The notes under the pieces were generated by a model that saw only the letters and a list, made by a program, of their open reading frames with translations, searched no databases and was not told the origin of the DNA. A DNA stretch of 64,000 nt from NCBI GenBank assembly GCA_030539395.1, contig JAUNSC010000009.1, positions 26,272 to 90,271 of the forward strand, in the 5' to 3' direction. Below are positions 29,465 to 39,037 of this stretch, one piece after another. This DNA comes from Eubacteriales bacterium (GTDB lineage Bacteria; Bacillota; Clostridia; Lachnospirales; Lachnospiraceae). The position numbers and the translations under genes are program-made. Within the stretch, counting starts at the first letter, position 1; each line of letters starts with the position of its first letter.

Positions 29465-29833
29465 AAGGATTTCATACTTTCCATTTTCGGACTTTTTAGC
29501 ATAAGCGCCTACTGAATCGATCAGTTCCCCTACTCTGATACAGAGCCACAGTAATCCACAGAGAGTAAATTTGCGTATGCCTGACACACTGTTACAGCTA
29601 TTAAACAAAGTTTAAGCCCGATCGATTCTTTTTCCTCTCGACCGGGCTCTTAATGAATTTCCTGTAATTTCATTGTCTACACCTTCATCTTTCTTAGATT
29701 ATGAGTAATTACTTAAGTTTTTGTTGGACCGTACCTCCTATGTAAGATTTTTTCTGTCCATTATGACATTTTGATTTTCATTCTTTTGTTTTGATGAACT
29801 TATTGTACTACCAAAAATACAATTTGTCAATAG
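29465..29833 (-). ncRNA. Possible orphan leftward transcript with no clear gene
   Basis: This ~370-bp stretch between the symporter and the AraC gene has a near-consensus minus-strand promoter: TTGACA (29825-29830), 17 bases, TACAAT (29802-29807). Downstream are an AGGAGG not followed by ATG, an 8-codon minicistron (ATGAAATTACAGG...), a GC-rich hairpin (AGCCCG-A-TCGA with TCGACCGGGCT, 29615-29648) and the terminator at 29434. A weak frame of ~60 codons lies in between. It could be a small RNA, a leader peptide plus attenuator left from a lost resistance gene, or a decayed gene. 29834-29929 shows nothing. Confidence 0.4.
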
Positions 29834-29929
29834 TTTTTTCAGAAATATTTGCATTTCATTTCATTTTTAAGTAATTTATTTTCTATAAACAGCCGAATAT
29901 TCTGACAACTTTCTTTCTGTTTTAAGACA

Positions 29930-30829
29930 CTATAAAAACCGCCCCTTTGCCAGATTCCAGGATGAATCTGTCTGTAAGCCAGTGCCCGTTTTTTCTGGAT
30001 AGCCAGCTGAAGAAACCGGTGTCTGAAGCTGTCCTGTGCACTGATTCTGCCTGCGGTAATCCCTGGGAGAAATATGATATTTTGTCTTAAAGGCCCGGTT
30101 AAACGTTGTCTGACTGCTGAAGCCCGAATCAATAAAAATATTGGTAACAGATTTGTCGGTAGTACGCAGCAGATGTGAAGCATAATCCAGACGGATCTCA
30201 TTTAAATATTGGTTGAAATTCGTGTGAAGTATACCGGAAAAAATCCGTGATAATACATAAGGGCTGACACCAAACTTACGAGCCATGCCTGCAAGTGACA
30301 CATCTTCCTTAAAGTACTGCGAAATATAGGATACCGCCTGCCAGGCGAGATCAGAAAATTCCATCTCTCTTTTTTCAGTCAGTTCACAGACCGGCAATGC
30401 TCTCGCCAACAAAATCTGAAGATACGCCTGCCGCAGATCAAAACAATAAGGATCTTCTTCTGAGCCAAGCAGGGCATTCAGCGCATGCGGAATATCCGGA
30501 TGCACCAGGTTCCTTCGAATAACCGGGGTACGCGGATAATATTTCTGTAAAATCCCCGCAAAAGGACCCGTCAAAGCCGGTGCTTCCAGAATATATATTG
30601 CCTGTGACAGCATACTCTCATCCACCCGAAACTCATGAATCATATCCGGGAAAATGATCGCCAGATCATTCGGATTCATTTCAATCCAGTCAGATCCGAT
30701 TCCCAGCTGTAATTTTCCCTCTGTAATATATATACACTCCAGATACTTATGCAAATGGGGCGGAAGCGCAGTATTCTTTTTCGTGAAAATTTCCAGTTGG
30801 CTGTTAATTTCATGGTATAGCGGCCGCAT
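29930..30829 (-). CDS. AraC-family transcriptional regulator
   Basis: 299 residues. An N-terminal cupin-like sensor domain (FTKKNTALPPHLHKYLECIY, IYITEGKLQLGIGSD, LAIIFPDMIHEF) is followed by two HTHs near the C-terminus (VSLAGMARKFGVSPYVLSRI, SVTNIFIDSGFSSQTTFNRA, FKTKYHISPRDYRR). Such regulators often sense sugars. No adjacent target is obvious. The start at 30829 is five bases from AGGAGG. Confidence 0.92.
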   Translation of the reverse strand: MRPLYHEINSQLEIFTKKNTALPPHLHKYLECIYITEGKLQLGIGSDWIEMNPNDLAIIFPDMIHEFRVDESMLSQAIYILEAPALTGPFAGILQKYYPRTPVIRRNLVHPDIPHALNALLGSEEDPYCFDLRQAYLQILLARALPVCELTEKREMEFSDLAWQAVSYISQYFKEDVSLAGMARKFGVSPYVLSRIFSGILHTNFNQYLNEIRLDYASHLLRTTDKSVTNIFIDSGFSSQTTFNRAFKTKYHISPRDYRRQNQCTGQLQTPVSSAGYPEKTGTGLQTDSSWNLAKGRFL

Positions 30830-31001
30830 AAATACCTCCTGCAAAATTTGACTGGTTTTTGATTGAATATGGAAAGCATTATACTAATAAGCACACTAAA
30901 ATGCAACTATAAAAAAGCATACCATGAACAATGAAGAACATATAAAAATAGTATTTAACAAGCTGATCAAATCCCTGGTATAAGAACAGGAGGTGCCGCG
31001 T

Positions 31002-31319
31002 ATGGCCTATATTTATATAACAAACCAATATTTTGCCAATTCACAGCAAATTAGTAATAAAGCTTTATTCGGAGCATCTGATTTGGAAATTGAATCATTT
31101 ACTCTGACAAAAAGGGATACAGAGTCTGTCTTTCGTATCATGAAACGGGTATACAAATTTTTGGATGACTGGAAAGCGTCCCATTCAGCTGCTCCAATTT
31201 TACTGTCCGTAGACTCGGAAACTGCTAAAGTCGTAAACTCCTACTTTTATGAAATGAGTGACAGTGAATACGAACATTTTTCCATAAAAGATGGAGAAGT
31301 ACGGCGGTATTGCTGCTGA
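31002..31319 (+). CDS. Small hypothetical protein
   Basis: 105 residues, family not recognised. Mixed alpha/beta composition, no membrane segment or signal peptide; it ends in RRYCC. AGGAGG stands eight bases before the ATG at 31002, which supports it as a real gene. It is divergent from the AraC gene and convergent with the ABC exporter. Confidence 0.7.
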   Translation: MAYIYITNQYFANSQQISNKALFGASDLEIESFTLTKRDTESVFRIMKRVYKFLDDWKASHSAAPILLSVDSETAKVVNSYFYEMSDSEYEHFSIKDGEVRRYCC

Positions 31320-31392
31320 ATGTTTTCAATACTGCTTTTCCTGTGCTTCTGAAAAGACCAATTGCGTTTTGTACTTTGCCCAGCCGGCTTTG

Positions 31393-33276
31393 TTATTCCA
31401 ACTGCGCAATTTCATGGTAAAGATCAGCATAACGCCCGTTCATTTTCAAAAGCTCCTCGTGGGTACCCCGTTCTATGATTCTGCCCTTTTCCAAAACCAT
31501 AATCGCATTGGATTTCCGAACAGTGGAAAGGCGATGAGCAATCACAAATGTGGTACGGTTTTTCATGATCGCATCCATTCCTTCCTCAATATGACGTTCA
31601 GTTCTGGTATCAACAGAACTGGTCGCCTCATCCAGAATCAGGACAGGTGCTTTGGATATAGCCGCTCTTGCAATATTCAAAAGCTGGCGCTGCCCCTGCG
31701 AAAGATTTGCTCCATCCTGCTCCAAAACCGTATCATACCCGTTTTCCAGATTTTTGATAAAGAAATGTGCTGATGCAACTTTTGCCGCCTCTTCCACTTC
31801 CCTGTCAGTAGCGTCAAGGCGTCCGTAACGGATATTCTCTCTCACAGTACCGGTAAACAAATGGGTGTCCTGCAGTACCATTGCAATATTGCTTCGCAAA
31901 AATCCCCTCTTAATCTTTTCAATAGGAACTCCGTCGACAGTAATTGTTCCTGCCTGAATATCGTAAAATCTGGATAATAAACTGGTCACGGTAGTCTTTC
32001 CGGCACCCGTAGAGCCGACGAAAGCAATTTTCTGCCCCGGCTTCGCATACAGGGAAATGTCATGCAGCACAGTGACCTCCGGTGTATAACCAAAGTTCAC
32101 ATGATCCAAAACAATATTTCCTTCAATCTTATCTAAAACTACCGTATTCTCAGACTCCTTCTCCGGTTCGAGATCCAACACTTCGAAGACTCTTTCCGCA
32201 CCGGCAAGTGCAGAAAAAACATTATTCATCTGCATTGATATTTCATTAATCGGTCTGTTAAACTGCCTGGTATAATTGACTGATACAGCAAGACCACCCA
32301 GGTCAAATCCCCGTTTTACTACCAGAATTGCTCCCACACACGCAGTCAGCACATATCCGACATTGCAGAGCTGATGAGTCAGAGGCCCCATGCTTCCTGA
32401 ACGAAACTGTGCTTTAATTTGTGTATGAAGCAATTCCTCATTCAAAAATTCGAATTCGTCAATTGCTGTTTCCTCATGGTTGAATACTTTCACAACCTTC
32501 TGGCCTGTAATCATTTCCTGGGCAAATCCATTCAGGATTCCCAGATTCTTCTGCTGGGCCGCATAAGCATCTTTACCGGAATTAATCATTAATTTACTGA
32601 TCAGGATCAGCACAGGTGTCATCAATATTGTCATCATACCCAGTATCCAATTTGTATATAACATTAAGATAATCGTTCCTGTCACTGTAATACTTCCGGA
32701 GATAATCTGGATAAACGTACTATTCAGCATTTCTCCTACCGCATCTACATCATTTGTAAAACGGCTCATAATATCGCCTGTAGTATGATTGTCAAAATAA
32801 CTGACGGGCAGTGTCTGCAGTTTATCAAACAGCTGTTTTCTCATGCGAAGAAGCGATTTCTGGGAAACATGCAGCATGATCCTTTGCTGCAGCCATTGAC
32901 TGAAAACCGATACTGCATACACCAGCGCCAGAACTGCCAATGCTCCTGCAAGGTTGCTGACACGCACTGATACTTCCTGATCTGCAGAATCATAGAAAAT
33001 ATAATGGTTTATAATAGGACGCAGCATATAAGCAGCTTCCAGAGAGAAAACCGTATACACAATCATCGTAATCCCGGCAAACAGAATCCATACGTTCTCT
33101 TTTCCCAAATACCGCATCAGGCGAAGCATGGTTCCTTTTGTATCCTTCGGTTTTCCCTGTGCCCTTATGCCGTTTCCCCTATTCTGCGGACCTCCCATGG
33201 AAAATTCTTTCTTCTGCCCGCTCCCGGAAGTATGGCTGTACTTTTTTTGAATGCGTGACGCACGTTCCTGATCCAT
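31393..33276 (-). CDS. ABC exporter subunit (membrane-ATPase fusion), canonical half
   Basis: 627 residues. Six-helix membrane domain (~residues 45-345) fused to an ATPase with Walker A GSTGAGKTTVTS, signature LSQGQRQLLNIARA and Walker B APVLILDEATSSVD including the catalytic Glu. An N-terminal basic, disordered stretch precedes the first helix. It starts beside the stop of the partner gene. Together they resemble heterodimeric multidrug exporters such as BmrC/BmrD or TM287/288. Substrate unknown. Confidence 0.93.
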   Translation of the reverse strand: MDQERASRIQKKYSHTSGSGQKKEFSMGGPQNRGNGIRAQGKPKDTKGTMLRLMRYLGKENVWILFAGITMIVYTVFSLEAAYMLRPIINHYIFYDSADQEVSVRVSNLAGALAVLALVYAVSVFSQWLQQRIMLHVSQKSLLRMRKQLFDKLQTLPVSYFDNHTTGDIMSRFTNDVDAVGEMLNSTFIQIISGSITVTGTIILMLYTNWILGMMTILMTPVLILISKLMINSGKDAYAAQQKNLGILNGFAQEMITGQKVVKVFNHEETAIDEFEFLNEELLHTQIKAQFRSGSMGPLTHQLCNVGYVLTACVGAILVVKRGFDLGGLAVSVNYTRQFNRPINEISMQMNNVFSALAGAERVFEVLDLEPEKESENTVVLDKIEGNIVLDHVNFGYTPEVTVLHDISLYAKPGQKIAFVGSTGAGKTTVTSLLSRFYDIQAGTITVDGVPIEKIKRGFLRSNIAMVLQDTHLFTGTVRENIRYGRLDATDREVEEAAKVASAHFFIKNLENGYDTVLEQDGANLSQGQRQLLNIARAAISKAPVLILDEATSSVDTRTERHIEEGMDAIMKNRTTFVIAHRLSTVRKSNAIMVLEKGRIIERGTHEELLKMNGRYADLYHEIAQLE

Positions 33277-33277
33277 A

Positions 33278-34999
33278 TTATGCCTCCTTCTGGGAATAGT
33301 AGATTTCCTGATATGTAGTACAACGTCTGATCAATTCGTCATGGGTTCCCACATCTTCAATCCTGCCTTCATCCATCACCACAATCTGATCTGCATCAAT
33401 TACTGAATTAATGCGCTGCGCAATGATAATTTTTGTCATTCCATGCAGCTCTTCCCTGAATGCCTTTCTGATTCCGGCATCCGTGGCAGTATCCACCGCA
33501 CTGGTGGAATCATCCAGAATCAATATTTTCGGCCGCTTCAAAAGTGCCCTGGCAATACACAGTCTCTGTCTCTGTCCACCTGATAAATTCGTGCCTCCCT
33601 GCTCCAGCTCTGTCTCAAATCCCCTGGGAAAAGAATGAATAAACTCTTCTGCATGTGCCACTTTGCATGCCCAGAGAAGCTCTTCCATACTGGCATTTTC
33701 TTTTCCCCACCGCAGGTTTTCAGAAATTGTTCCAGAAAAAAGAGTATTCTTCTGTAATACTACGGCAACACTGTCGCGCAATTTCTTTATAGAAAGTTCC
33801 CGTACATCTGTACCATCTATCAAAACACTTCCCGCATCCGCATCATACAGTCTGGGAATCAGCGAAATCAGAGATGTTTTTCCGCTTCCTGTAGATCCTA
33901 CAATTCCAATAAACTCTCCCGCATTGATCTGCAGGCTGATATGATTCAGAATATTCTCCCGGTTCTTTTTCAGATATCGGAAAGAGACATCCCTGAATTC
34001 TATTTCGCCTTTCTCAATATTTATATCTTTCTTCCCGGCTTTATCATCTGTAAGATTCACTTCTGCCGTGAGCACTTCAGAAATTCTCCGATCTGACGCA
34101 GCTGCTCTTGTCCCCTGCAAAATAATATTTGCCAGAAAATTTAAGGCTGTCAAAATCTGAGTAAGATAAGTAATAAATGCAGTCAGAGTGCCCACTGCCA
34201 TATCTCCGATTATAATCTGTTTTCCGGCAATCCAGACCACTGCCAGTGTAGTAATATTAATCGCCAGAGCAGAAATCGGCTGCATGAGAATCATCATTTT
34301 TAAAGCGGAAATACTTTTCTTCATCAGCACACTATTTACAGCGGCAAACTTTTCTTTTTCATTTTCTTCCCTCACAAAGGATTTGATCACACGTTCATTG
34401 GTAATCGTCTCATTAATCTGATTATTCAGAGAATCCAGAGTTACCTGCATCTGTGTATAACGGGGAGAAGCGCTTCGAATAATCAGCACAATCGCCAATG
34501 TTAAAAACGGAATCACAACGCAGATTATTGCCGCCAGTTTGGGATTCAGTGCAAAAGACATACATACAGCTCCAATAAGCATGACCGGACTGCGGAAGCA
34601 TCCCCTCAGAAGGCTCTGAGCAAAATTCTGGATCTGCGTAATGTCGTTGGTAATGCGGGTAATCAAAGAGCCTGTGGAAAAATCATCAATATTGGCAAAA
34701 GAAAATTCCTGAATCTTCCGGAATGTTTTTCCGCGCACATCAGATGCCAGATGAGCAGAACCTTTAATAGCAAAATAAGCTCCCAAGACTCCACCTGCCA
34801 ACATAACCACTGCTACCAGAACCATATACAATCCATTTTGCAATATATACTCAATATCACCATTCGCAGCTCCGCGGTCAACCACATTAGCATTCAAATA
34901 GGGCAGTATAAATTCACCGCAGGCCTCAAGAATCATAAAAACAGGCGCCAATATAAAGCAATATAAATACTTTCCTATTGAATCACGATATTTGCTCAT
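33278..34999 (-). CDS. ABC exporter subunit, degenerate-site half
   Basis: 573 residues with the same layout: membrane domain, Walker A GSTGSGKTSLIS, signature LSGGQRQRLCIARA. Walker B reads ILILDDSTSAVD, so the catalytic Glu is Asp. That is the mark of the degenerate site in heterodimeric exporters, and it fits the partner having an intact Glu. First gene of the pair; no regulator is adjacent. Confidence 0.93.
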   Translation of the reverse strand: MSKYRDSIGKYLYCFILAPVFMILEACGEFILPYLNANVVDRGAANGDIEYILQNGLYMVLVAVVMLAGGVLGAYFAIKGSAHLASDVRGKTFRKIQEFSFANIDDFSTGSLITRITNDITQIQNFAQSLLRGCFRSPVMLIGAVCMSFALNPKLAAIICVVIPFLTLAIVLIIRSASPRYTQMQVTLDSLNNQINETITNERVIKSFVREENEKEKFAAVNSVLMKKSISALKMMILMQPISALAINITTLAVVWIAGKQIIIGDMAVGTLTAFITYLTQILTALNFLANIILQGTRAAASDRRISEVLTAEVNLTDDKAGKKDINIEKGEIEFRDVSFRYLKKNRENILNHISLQINAGEFIGIVGSTGSGKTSLISLIPRLYDADAGSVLIDGTDVRELSIKKLRDSVAVVLQKNTLFSGTISENLRWGKENASMEELLWACKVAHAEEFIHSFPRGFETELEQGGTNLSGGQRQRLCIARALLKRPKILILDDSTSAVDTATDAGIRKAFREELHGMTKIIIAQRINSVIDADQIVVMDEGRIEDVGTHDELIRRCTTYQEIYYSQKEA

Positions 35000-35048
35000 T
35001 ATCTATAAATTCCTCACTGTAATATTATATTATGAAATCCACGCTATT

Positions 35049-35076
35049 AAGCCAGCGTTTATAAACGCTGGCTTTT
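35049..35076. terminator. Bidirectional hairpin terminator
   Basis: AAGCCAGCGTTT-ATAAACGCTGGCTT is nearly a perfect palindrome followed by TTAT. It lies past the stop of the alpha/beta hydrolase gene and marks the 3' end of the long gene cluster that begins near 51 kb. Confidence 0.8.
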
Positions 35077-35118
35077 ATCACATCTGGATTTCTGTGTTCC
35101 ATCATCAAACAGAAGCCC

Positions 35119-36381
35119 TTAAAATCTTCCCGCACTAAGCCATTCATCCAGATAATCGTGCAGGGTTTTCATGGTATCTCCAAATTCACCTTCAAACTTT
35201 TCCAAATGCTTTGCAGGTGTAAATTTATGAGTGGCACCTTCTACAAATGCAATCGTCTTATCCTCACTCGCAGCCATATCATAAATTGTTTCAGATGCCA
35301 GAAATTCCCATCCGGCTGTCATACCCATGACAAGCATCGGCGCTTTTATATGTGCTACGTTACCAGGAGGACAATTATATGTAGATTCCCATTCCACACC
35401 CCATAAGTGGTCTTCATCAAATCCATAATCATCTGACGTACGCACAGCGTAGGAATTCAAATACGTTTTTACAGAAAGAAATCTCGCTCCTTCCCAGAAA
35501 GAATCCGTAAGAGAGTGCGGATTCTCCGGACCTCTGAGACTGTGAATGATTTCCACTGTCCTGCTGCCGTCCGGATGAAGCAGCAAATACGGCTTCTGCG
35601 TATGAGACATCAGGCGAACATCCTGTGCATACAGTTTATTATTTAAAAACACCTGTGCGCTTCCCGGAATGATCAGTGGCTCATCATCCGTGTAATTGCC
35701 CTCTCCTGCCTCAATCTTCATCAGACGACTCAGGGCGTATTCCAAAATATAAATATTTCGTAAGCTCTGTGCTTTCTGAAATGCCTGAATAAACTCATCT
35801 GAATATGTAGAACCTTTTTCATCAAATCCATTTACAGTATTAAACAGATTCAAATCTTCATTTATCAGCATGCCGCTATGCTCATCTTCTACCGCCGGGT
35901 CAAGGCTGAGAAGCTGCATTACTGCATTTCCCCAGTTAGAGTCCAGCAGCATCACTCCGTCTGCAGGCGGCAGCTCTTCATTACTCGGATATGGGAATAT
36001 TTTTTCAGGTCCCTGAAATACCTGCGGGCCATTTTCCGCAACAGCCTGGTACGCTGACATCAGGGTTCCGCCACCACTATGTCCCATCAGTATGATTTTT
36101 TCAACTTGAGGAAGCGAACGCAAATATTCCACTGCTGCTTTCACGCTCTGCATTTTATCTATCTGGCTGAAGATAATTCCTTCTTTGTTCATAACATTTG
36201 CATTAAGAACGGTGTATCCTCTTTTTGCCAGTTCAGGACCGGTCGGCCAAAGCAAATAATCTTCATCTGAATGCATAACCAGTACTGCGATCCTTTGTTT
36301 CTCATTTTTCTGCACCGGCTCATATAACACTCCCGGAGAACGTTTTGCCACGTTCACAAACGATGTCTTAATTGCTCCCAT
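35119..36381 (-). CDS. Alpha/beta hydrolase
   Basis: 420 residues. The nucleophile elbow is ILMGHSGGGTLMSAY (GxSxG, near residue 103) and the catalytic His is probably in FVEGATHKFTPA near the end. The N-terminal RIAVLVMHSDEDYLLWPTGP holds the oxyanion strand. There is no signal peptide, so it acts in the cytoplasm on an ester, thioester or C-C bond. It is last in a run with two PhlG-like hydrolases and an SDR (15 bp gap), so it likely serves the same catabolic pathway. The substrate is unknown. Confidence 0.85.
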   Translation of the reverse strand: MGAIKTSFVNVAKRSPGVLYEPVQKNEKQRIAVLVMHSDEDYLLWPTGPELAKRGYTVLNANVMNKEGIIFSQIDKMQSVKAAVEYLRSLPQVEKIILMGHSGGGTLMSAYQAVAENGPQVFQGPEKIFPYPSNEELPPADGVMLLDSNWGNAVMQLLSLDPAVEDEHSGMLINEDLNLFNTVNGFDEKGSTYSDEFIQAFQKAQSLRNIYILEYALSRLMKIEAGEGNYTDDEPLIIPGSAQVFLNNKLYAQDVRLMSHTQKPYLLLHPDGSRTVEIIHSLRGPENPHSLTDSFWEGARFLSVKTYLNSYAVRTSDDYGFDEDHLWGVEWESTYNCPPGNVAHIKAPMLVMGMTAGWEFLASETIYDMAASEDKTIAFVEGATHKFTPAKHLEKFEGEFGDTMKTLHDYLDEWLSAGRF

Positions 36382-36396
36382 ATTTGTCTCCTTGTT

Positions 36397-37260
36397 TTAG
36401 TCTTCATCAATTGGCAGCCCGCTGTATGCCTCATACAGATCCGGCAAAACTTCATATAAATGCTGCCTCTCGATTGTGTTGTGCGTCAGAACATTTTTCA
36501 GATAAGTATTATCCACCGGAGTATCCTCATCGCGGATAATCTTTCCATCCTTTGCATAAAATCCCATCCATTCACAGTTGATGCTTTCTCTTCCTCCGAG
36601 AGGACAAGGACGGCTGAAACGAAGTACCAGATGATGTCCCGGATGCCCTTCAAATTCTTCCCAACATGCATCTGCTCTGCAATCTGCAGCCAGCAATTCC
36701 TGATAACGCTCCTCAGAGAGTCCATAATCACGCAAATCAATATTATGTGATATCGCCGGGATTCCTTTACTCGGATCCCCTGTAGCCCCCAGATCCAGAG
36801 TTTCCAGCGACCAGACACCATCTTTATCATTTTCTCCGTTTACAAATTTGTGATCCCAATGATCAAGCGGATTCCAGATCTTATAGCGCAGGTTTCCCTG
36901 ACCTTCTACCATACTCTTAGAATGCTGATTATACCATTTTCCATACCAGCGTCTCCATTTTCCCTGCCAGGTTACAGGAGATACGGAATATTCAATATAA
37001 AAGCCATATCCGCCCGGCATCATCGTATATCCATAGCATACTTTCGGGTAACCTTTTACCTGAAGATGATCCAGCCAGTGCTCGATCGGAATAGCATCTT
37101 TTACATCCATTGGACCGGCATCCAAAATCTGCTGCTGCAGCGGATTAGGCGGATAAAGTTTATAATCAGTATAAAATCGTGAGGCCGGCATTGCCTTTTC
37201 CTCTTTTGTTAACTCAGGCACCTTATAATATGGCATACCATCATTATATATTAAAGCCAT
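36397..37260 (-). CDS. PhlG/phloretin hydrolase-like (DAPG hydrolase family) enzyme, copy 1
   Basis: 287 residues. The family includes 2,4-diacetylphloroglucinol hydrolase PhlG and phloretin hydrolase of Eubacterium ramulus, zinc enzymes that cleave a C-C bond next to an aromatic ketone. The C-terminal HNTIERQHLYEVLPDLYEAY has the His-x3-Glu pair (H260, E264) that serves as metal ligands; a second group (DHWDH, 133-137; E153) may supply the others. YGYTMMPGGYGFYIEYSVSP is the conserved core strand pair. Cytoplasmic. A paralogue lies two genes upstream. Confidence 0.75.
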   Translation of the reverse strand: MALIYNDGMPYYKVPELTKEEKAMPASRFYTDYKLYPPNPLQQQILDAGPMDVKDAIPIEHWLDHLQVKGYPKVCYGYTMMPGGYGFYIEYSVSPVTWQGKWRRWYGKWYNQHSKSMVEGQGNLRYKIWNPLDHWDHKFVNGENDKDGVWSLETLDLGATGDPSKGIPAISHNIDLRDYGLSEERYQELLAADCRADACWEEFEGHPGHHLVLRFSRPCPLGGRESINCEWMGFYAKDGKIIRDEDTPVDNTYLKNVLTHNTIERQHLYEVLPDLYEAYSGLPIDED

Positions 37261-37281
37261 TGCTTTTCCCCCTTTTTACAT

Positions 37282-38085
37282 TTAACCTACAATCAGGCCT
37301 CCATTAATATCTATCCTTGCGCCATTTACAAAATCCGCTTCTTCACTGGCCAGGAAGCAGAATGCACCCACAACATCCTGAGGAACCATCATACGGCCTA
37401 CCGGAATCTGAGAAAGCATTTTCGCACGTTCTTCATCGCTCAGCGTAGTCTCCTCCGGAACATCTCCCTCGCAGTGACCAATCAGAATACAGTTGGATGT
37501 AATTCCCTTTGGTCCAAGTTCCTTCGCCATCTCGTAGGTCAGCGCTTCAAGTCCCGCACGGGCAGCCGCAAAGGACGGGTCCAGGAAATATCCGCCGTTT
37601 CTTGCGTCACAGGTAGTAATGTTGATAATTCGGGGTGCTTTACTCTCAAGCAGATACGGCATTGCATTTTTTACATTCACAAATGCAGATTCCACAACTT
37701 CCATGGAATGGCGCCAGATAGTCTTATCCGTATGCTCAAAATCATAGCGGATATGACCGCCCTTTGCGTTCACAACAACATCGACACTGCCAAAACGCTC
37801 ATATACATATTGTATCATATCCCTCATATGCTCACGGCTCTTGTAAAATTCAGGTGCAGCCGCAAGGTTTTCTTCCCATTTTGCTTTCGGATTCTGTGCA
37901 ATTCCAATTACATGATCGCGGTACTTCGGATTAATTTTTTCCTCAATCGCTTTTTGTGCCTTGGTATGCAATCCGCTTAACATTGCGACATTCATGCCAC
38001 GTTCAAGAGCGGCATTTACAATTGCAGACCCATTATTTCCTGCACCGCCGGTAATGATCATCGTTCTTCCTTCTAATGTGAACAT
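37282..38085 (-). CDS. SDR-fold protein lacking the catalytic Tyr-Lys pair
   Basis: 267 residues. The Rossmann motif TGGAGNNGSAIVNAALERG and the NAKGG motif (NNAG position) place it in the short-chain dehydrogenase family, and the C-terminal FVNGARIDINGGLIVG is standard. The active-site YxxxK reads FAAAR (in SFAAARAGLEALTYEMAKEL), and the catalytic Ser position reads NITTCDAR. An ordinary oxidoreductase mechanism is therefore doubtful; it may bind cofactor or catalyse differently. It sits between the two PhlG-like genes. Confidence 0.85.
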   Translation of the reverse strand: MFTLEGRTMIITGGAGNNGSAIVNAALERGMNVAMLSGLHTKAQKAIEEKINPKYRDHVIGIAQNPKAKWEENLAAAPEFYKSREHMRDMIQYVYERFGSVDVVVNAKGGHIRYDFEHTDKTIWRHSMEVVESAFVNVKNAMPYLLESKAPRIINITTCDARNGGYFLDPSFAAARAGLEALTYEMAKELGPKGITSNCILIGHCEGDVPEETTLSDEERAKMLSQIPVGRMMVPQDVVGAFCFLASEEADFVNGARIDINGGLIVG

Positions 38086-38108
38086 ATTTTCACTCCCATT
38101 CTATAAAA

Positions 38109-38984
38109 TTAATCTGCATCCATTGGCTGATCATGATACTCTGCATACAGTTCCGGAAGGAATGTATACAGGTGCTCCCACTCAATCAATGTATGGATCA
38201 CAACTTTCTTCAAATAAGCCTCATCACATTTTGTACTGTAATCTCTTACAAGCTTTCCGTTCACAGGTCTCCAGCCGATCCATTCACGGCTTCTGGTCTC
38301 AACGCCTCCCTGCGGGCATGGACGGGAATATGCAAGGCAAAGATGTGTGCCCGGCTCGTCAAATGTCTCATAGGAACCTTTCCCTGTCAGCTGGCATCCT
38401 GCATCCTTCAGCTCCTGCAGTCTCTCATCTGTCAATCCAAAATCCTTCAGATCAAACTGATGACGGATTGTGTCGTACATGCGGTCACCGGCTCCAAGAT
38501 CCAGACTTTCTGTGGTATGAATGCCATCAGAACCGTCCTGCCAGTTTACATAATAGTGGTCAAAATGATCCGCATAGTTCCAGATTTTATATCTCAAATT
38601 GCCATGGCCTGGAACCATACTCTTAGATTTCAGGTTTCTCCAGTTACGATACCATCTCTCCATTTCAGCCGTAATATGCGGTGGTCTGACACGATAGGTT
38701 GCCACATAGCCGGAACCGTCCTCAAACATGCAATAGCCAAGTTCAACCTTGTCATAACCATATGGTTTTAAAAGATCCATAAAGTTTTCCGGCCGGATTG
38801 CATCCTCCACTTTCATCGGTTTCTGTATAATCTGCATTTCCAGCGGAGTCGGCATATGCAGCGGATATTTGTAAAAATATTTTGCCAGCGGCATCTTTTC
38901 CTCTTCCGGAAATAATTTCTGGCGGACTTTTACAATATTGTCATCATTCGTATCAATGATCTCTTTATCAACTTCAATAAACAT
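38109..38984 (-). CDS. PhlG/phloretin hydrolase-like enzyme, copy 2
   Basis: 291 residues, clearly paralogous to the gene at 36397 (shared GNLRYKIWN, KSMV-GNLRYK and C-terminal HTLIEWEHLYTFLPELYAEY with His-x3-Glu). The second candidate metal site is in YADHFDHYYVNW. The overall divergence suggests the two enzymes act on different substrates or form a heteromer. GGAG precedes the start. It is downstream of the MATE gene by 53 bp and probably cotranscribed. Confidence 0.75.
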   Translation of the reverse strand: MFIEVDKEIIDTNDDNIVKVRQKLFPEEEKMPLAKYFYKYPLHMPTPLEMQIIQKPMKVEDAIRPENFMDLLKPYGYDKVELGYCMFEDGSGYVATYRVRPPHITAEMERWYRNWRNLKSKSMVPGHGNLRYKIWNYADHFDHYYVNWQDGSDGIHTTESLDLGAGDRMYDTIRHQFDLKDFGLTDERLQELKDAGCQLTGKGSYETFDEPGTHLCLAYSRPCPQGGVETRSREWIGWRPVNGKLVRDYSTKCDEAYLKKVVIHTLIEWEHLYTFLPELYAEYHDQPMDAD

Positions 38985-39037
38985 GAATGTTCTCCTTTCT
39001 ATGATACCTGCCTCCTGCAGATTTTGTTCATTAAAAT

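Noticed and set aside
29399-29608. A ~69-codon minus-strand frame as a gene
   Set aside because: No start codon with a site, it overlaps a terminator and the symporter's 3' end, and no family is recognised; recorded only as part of a possible transcript.
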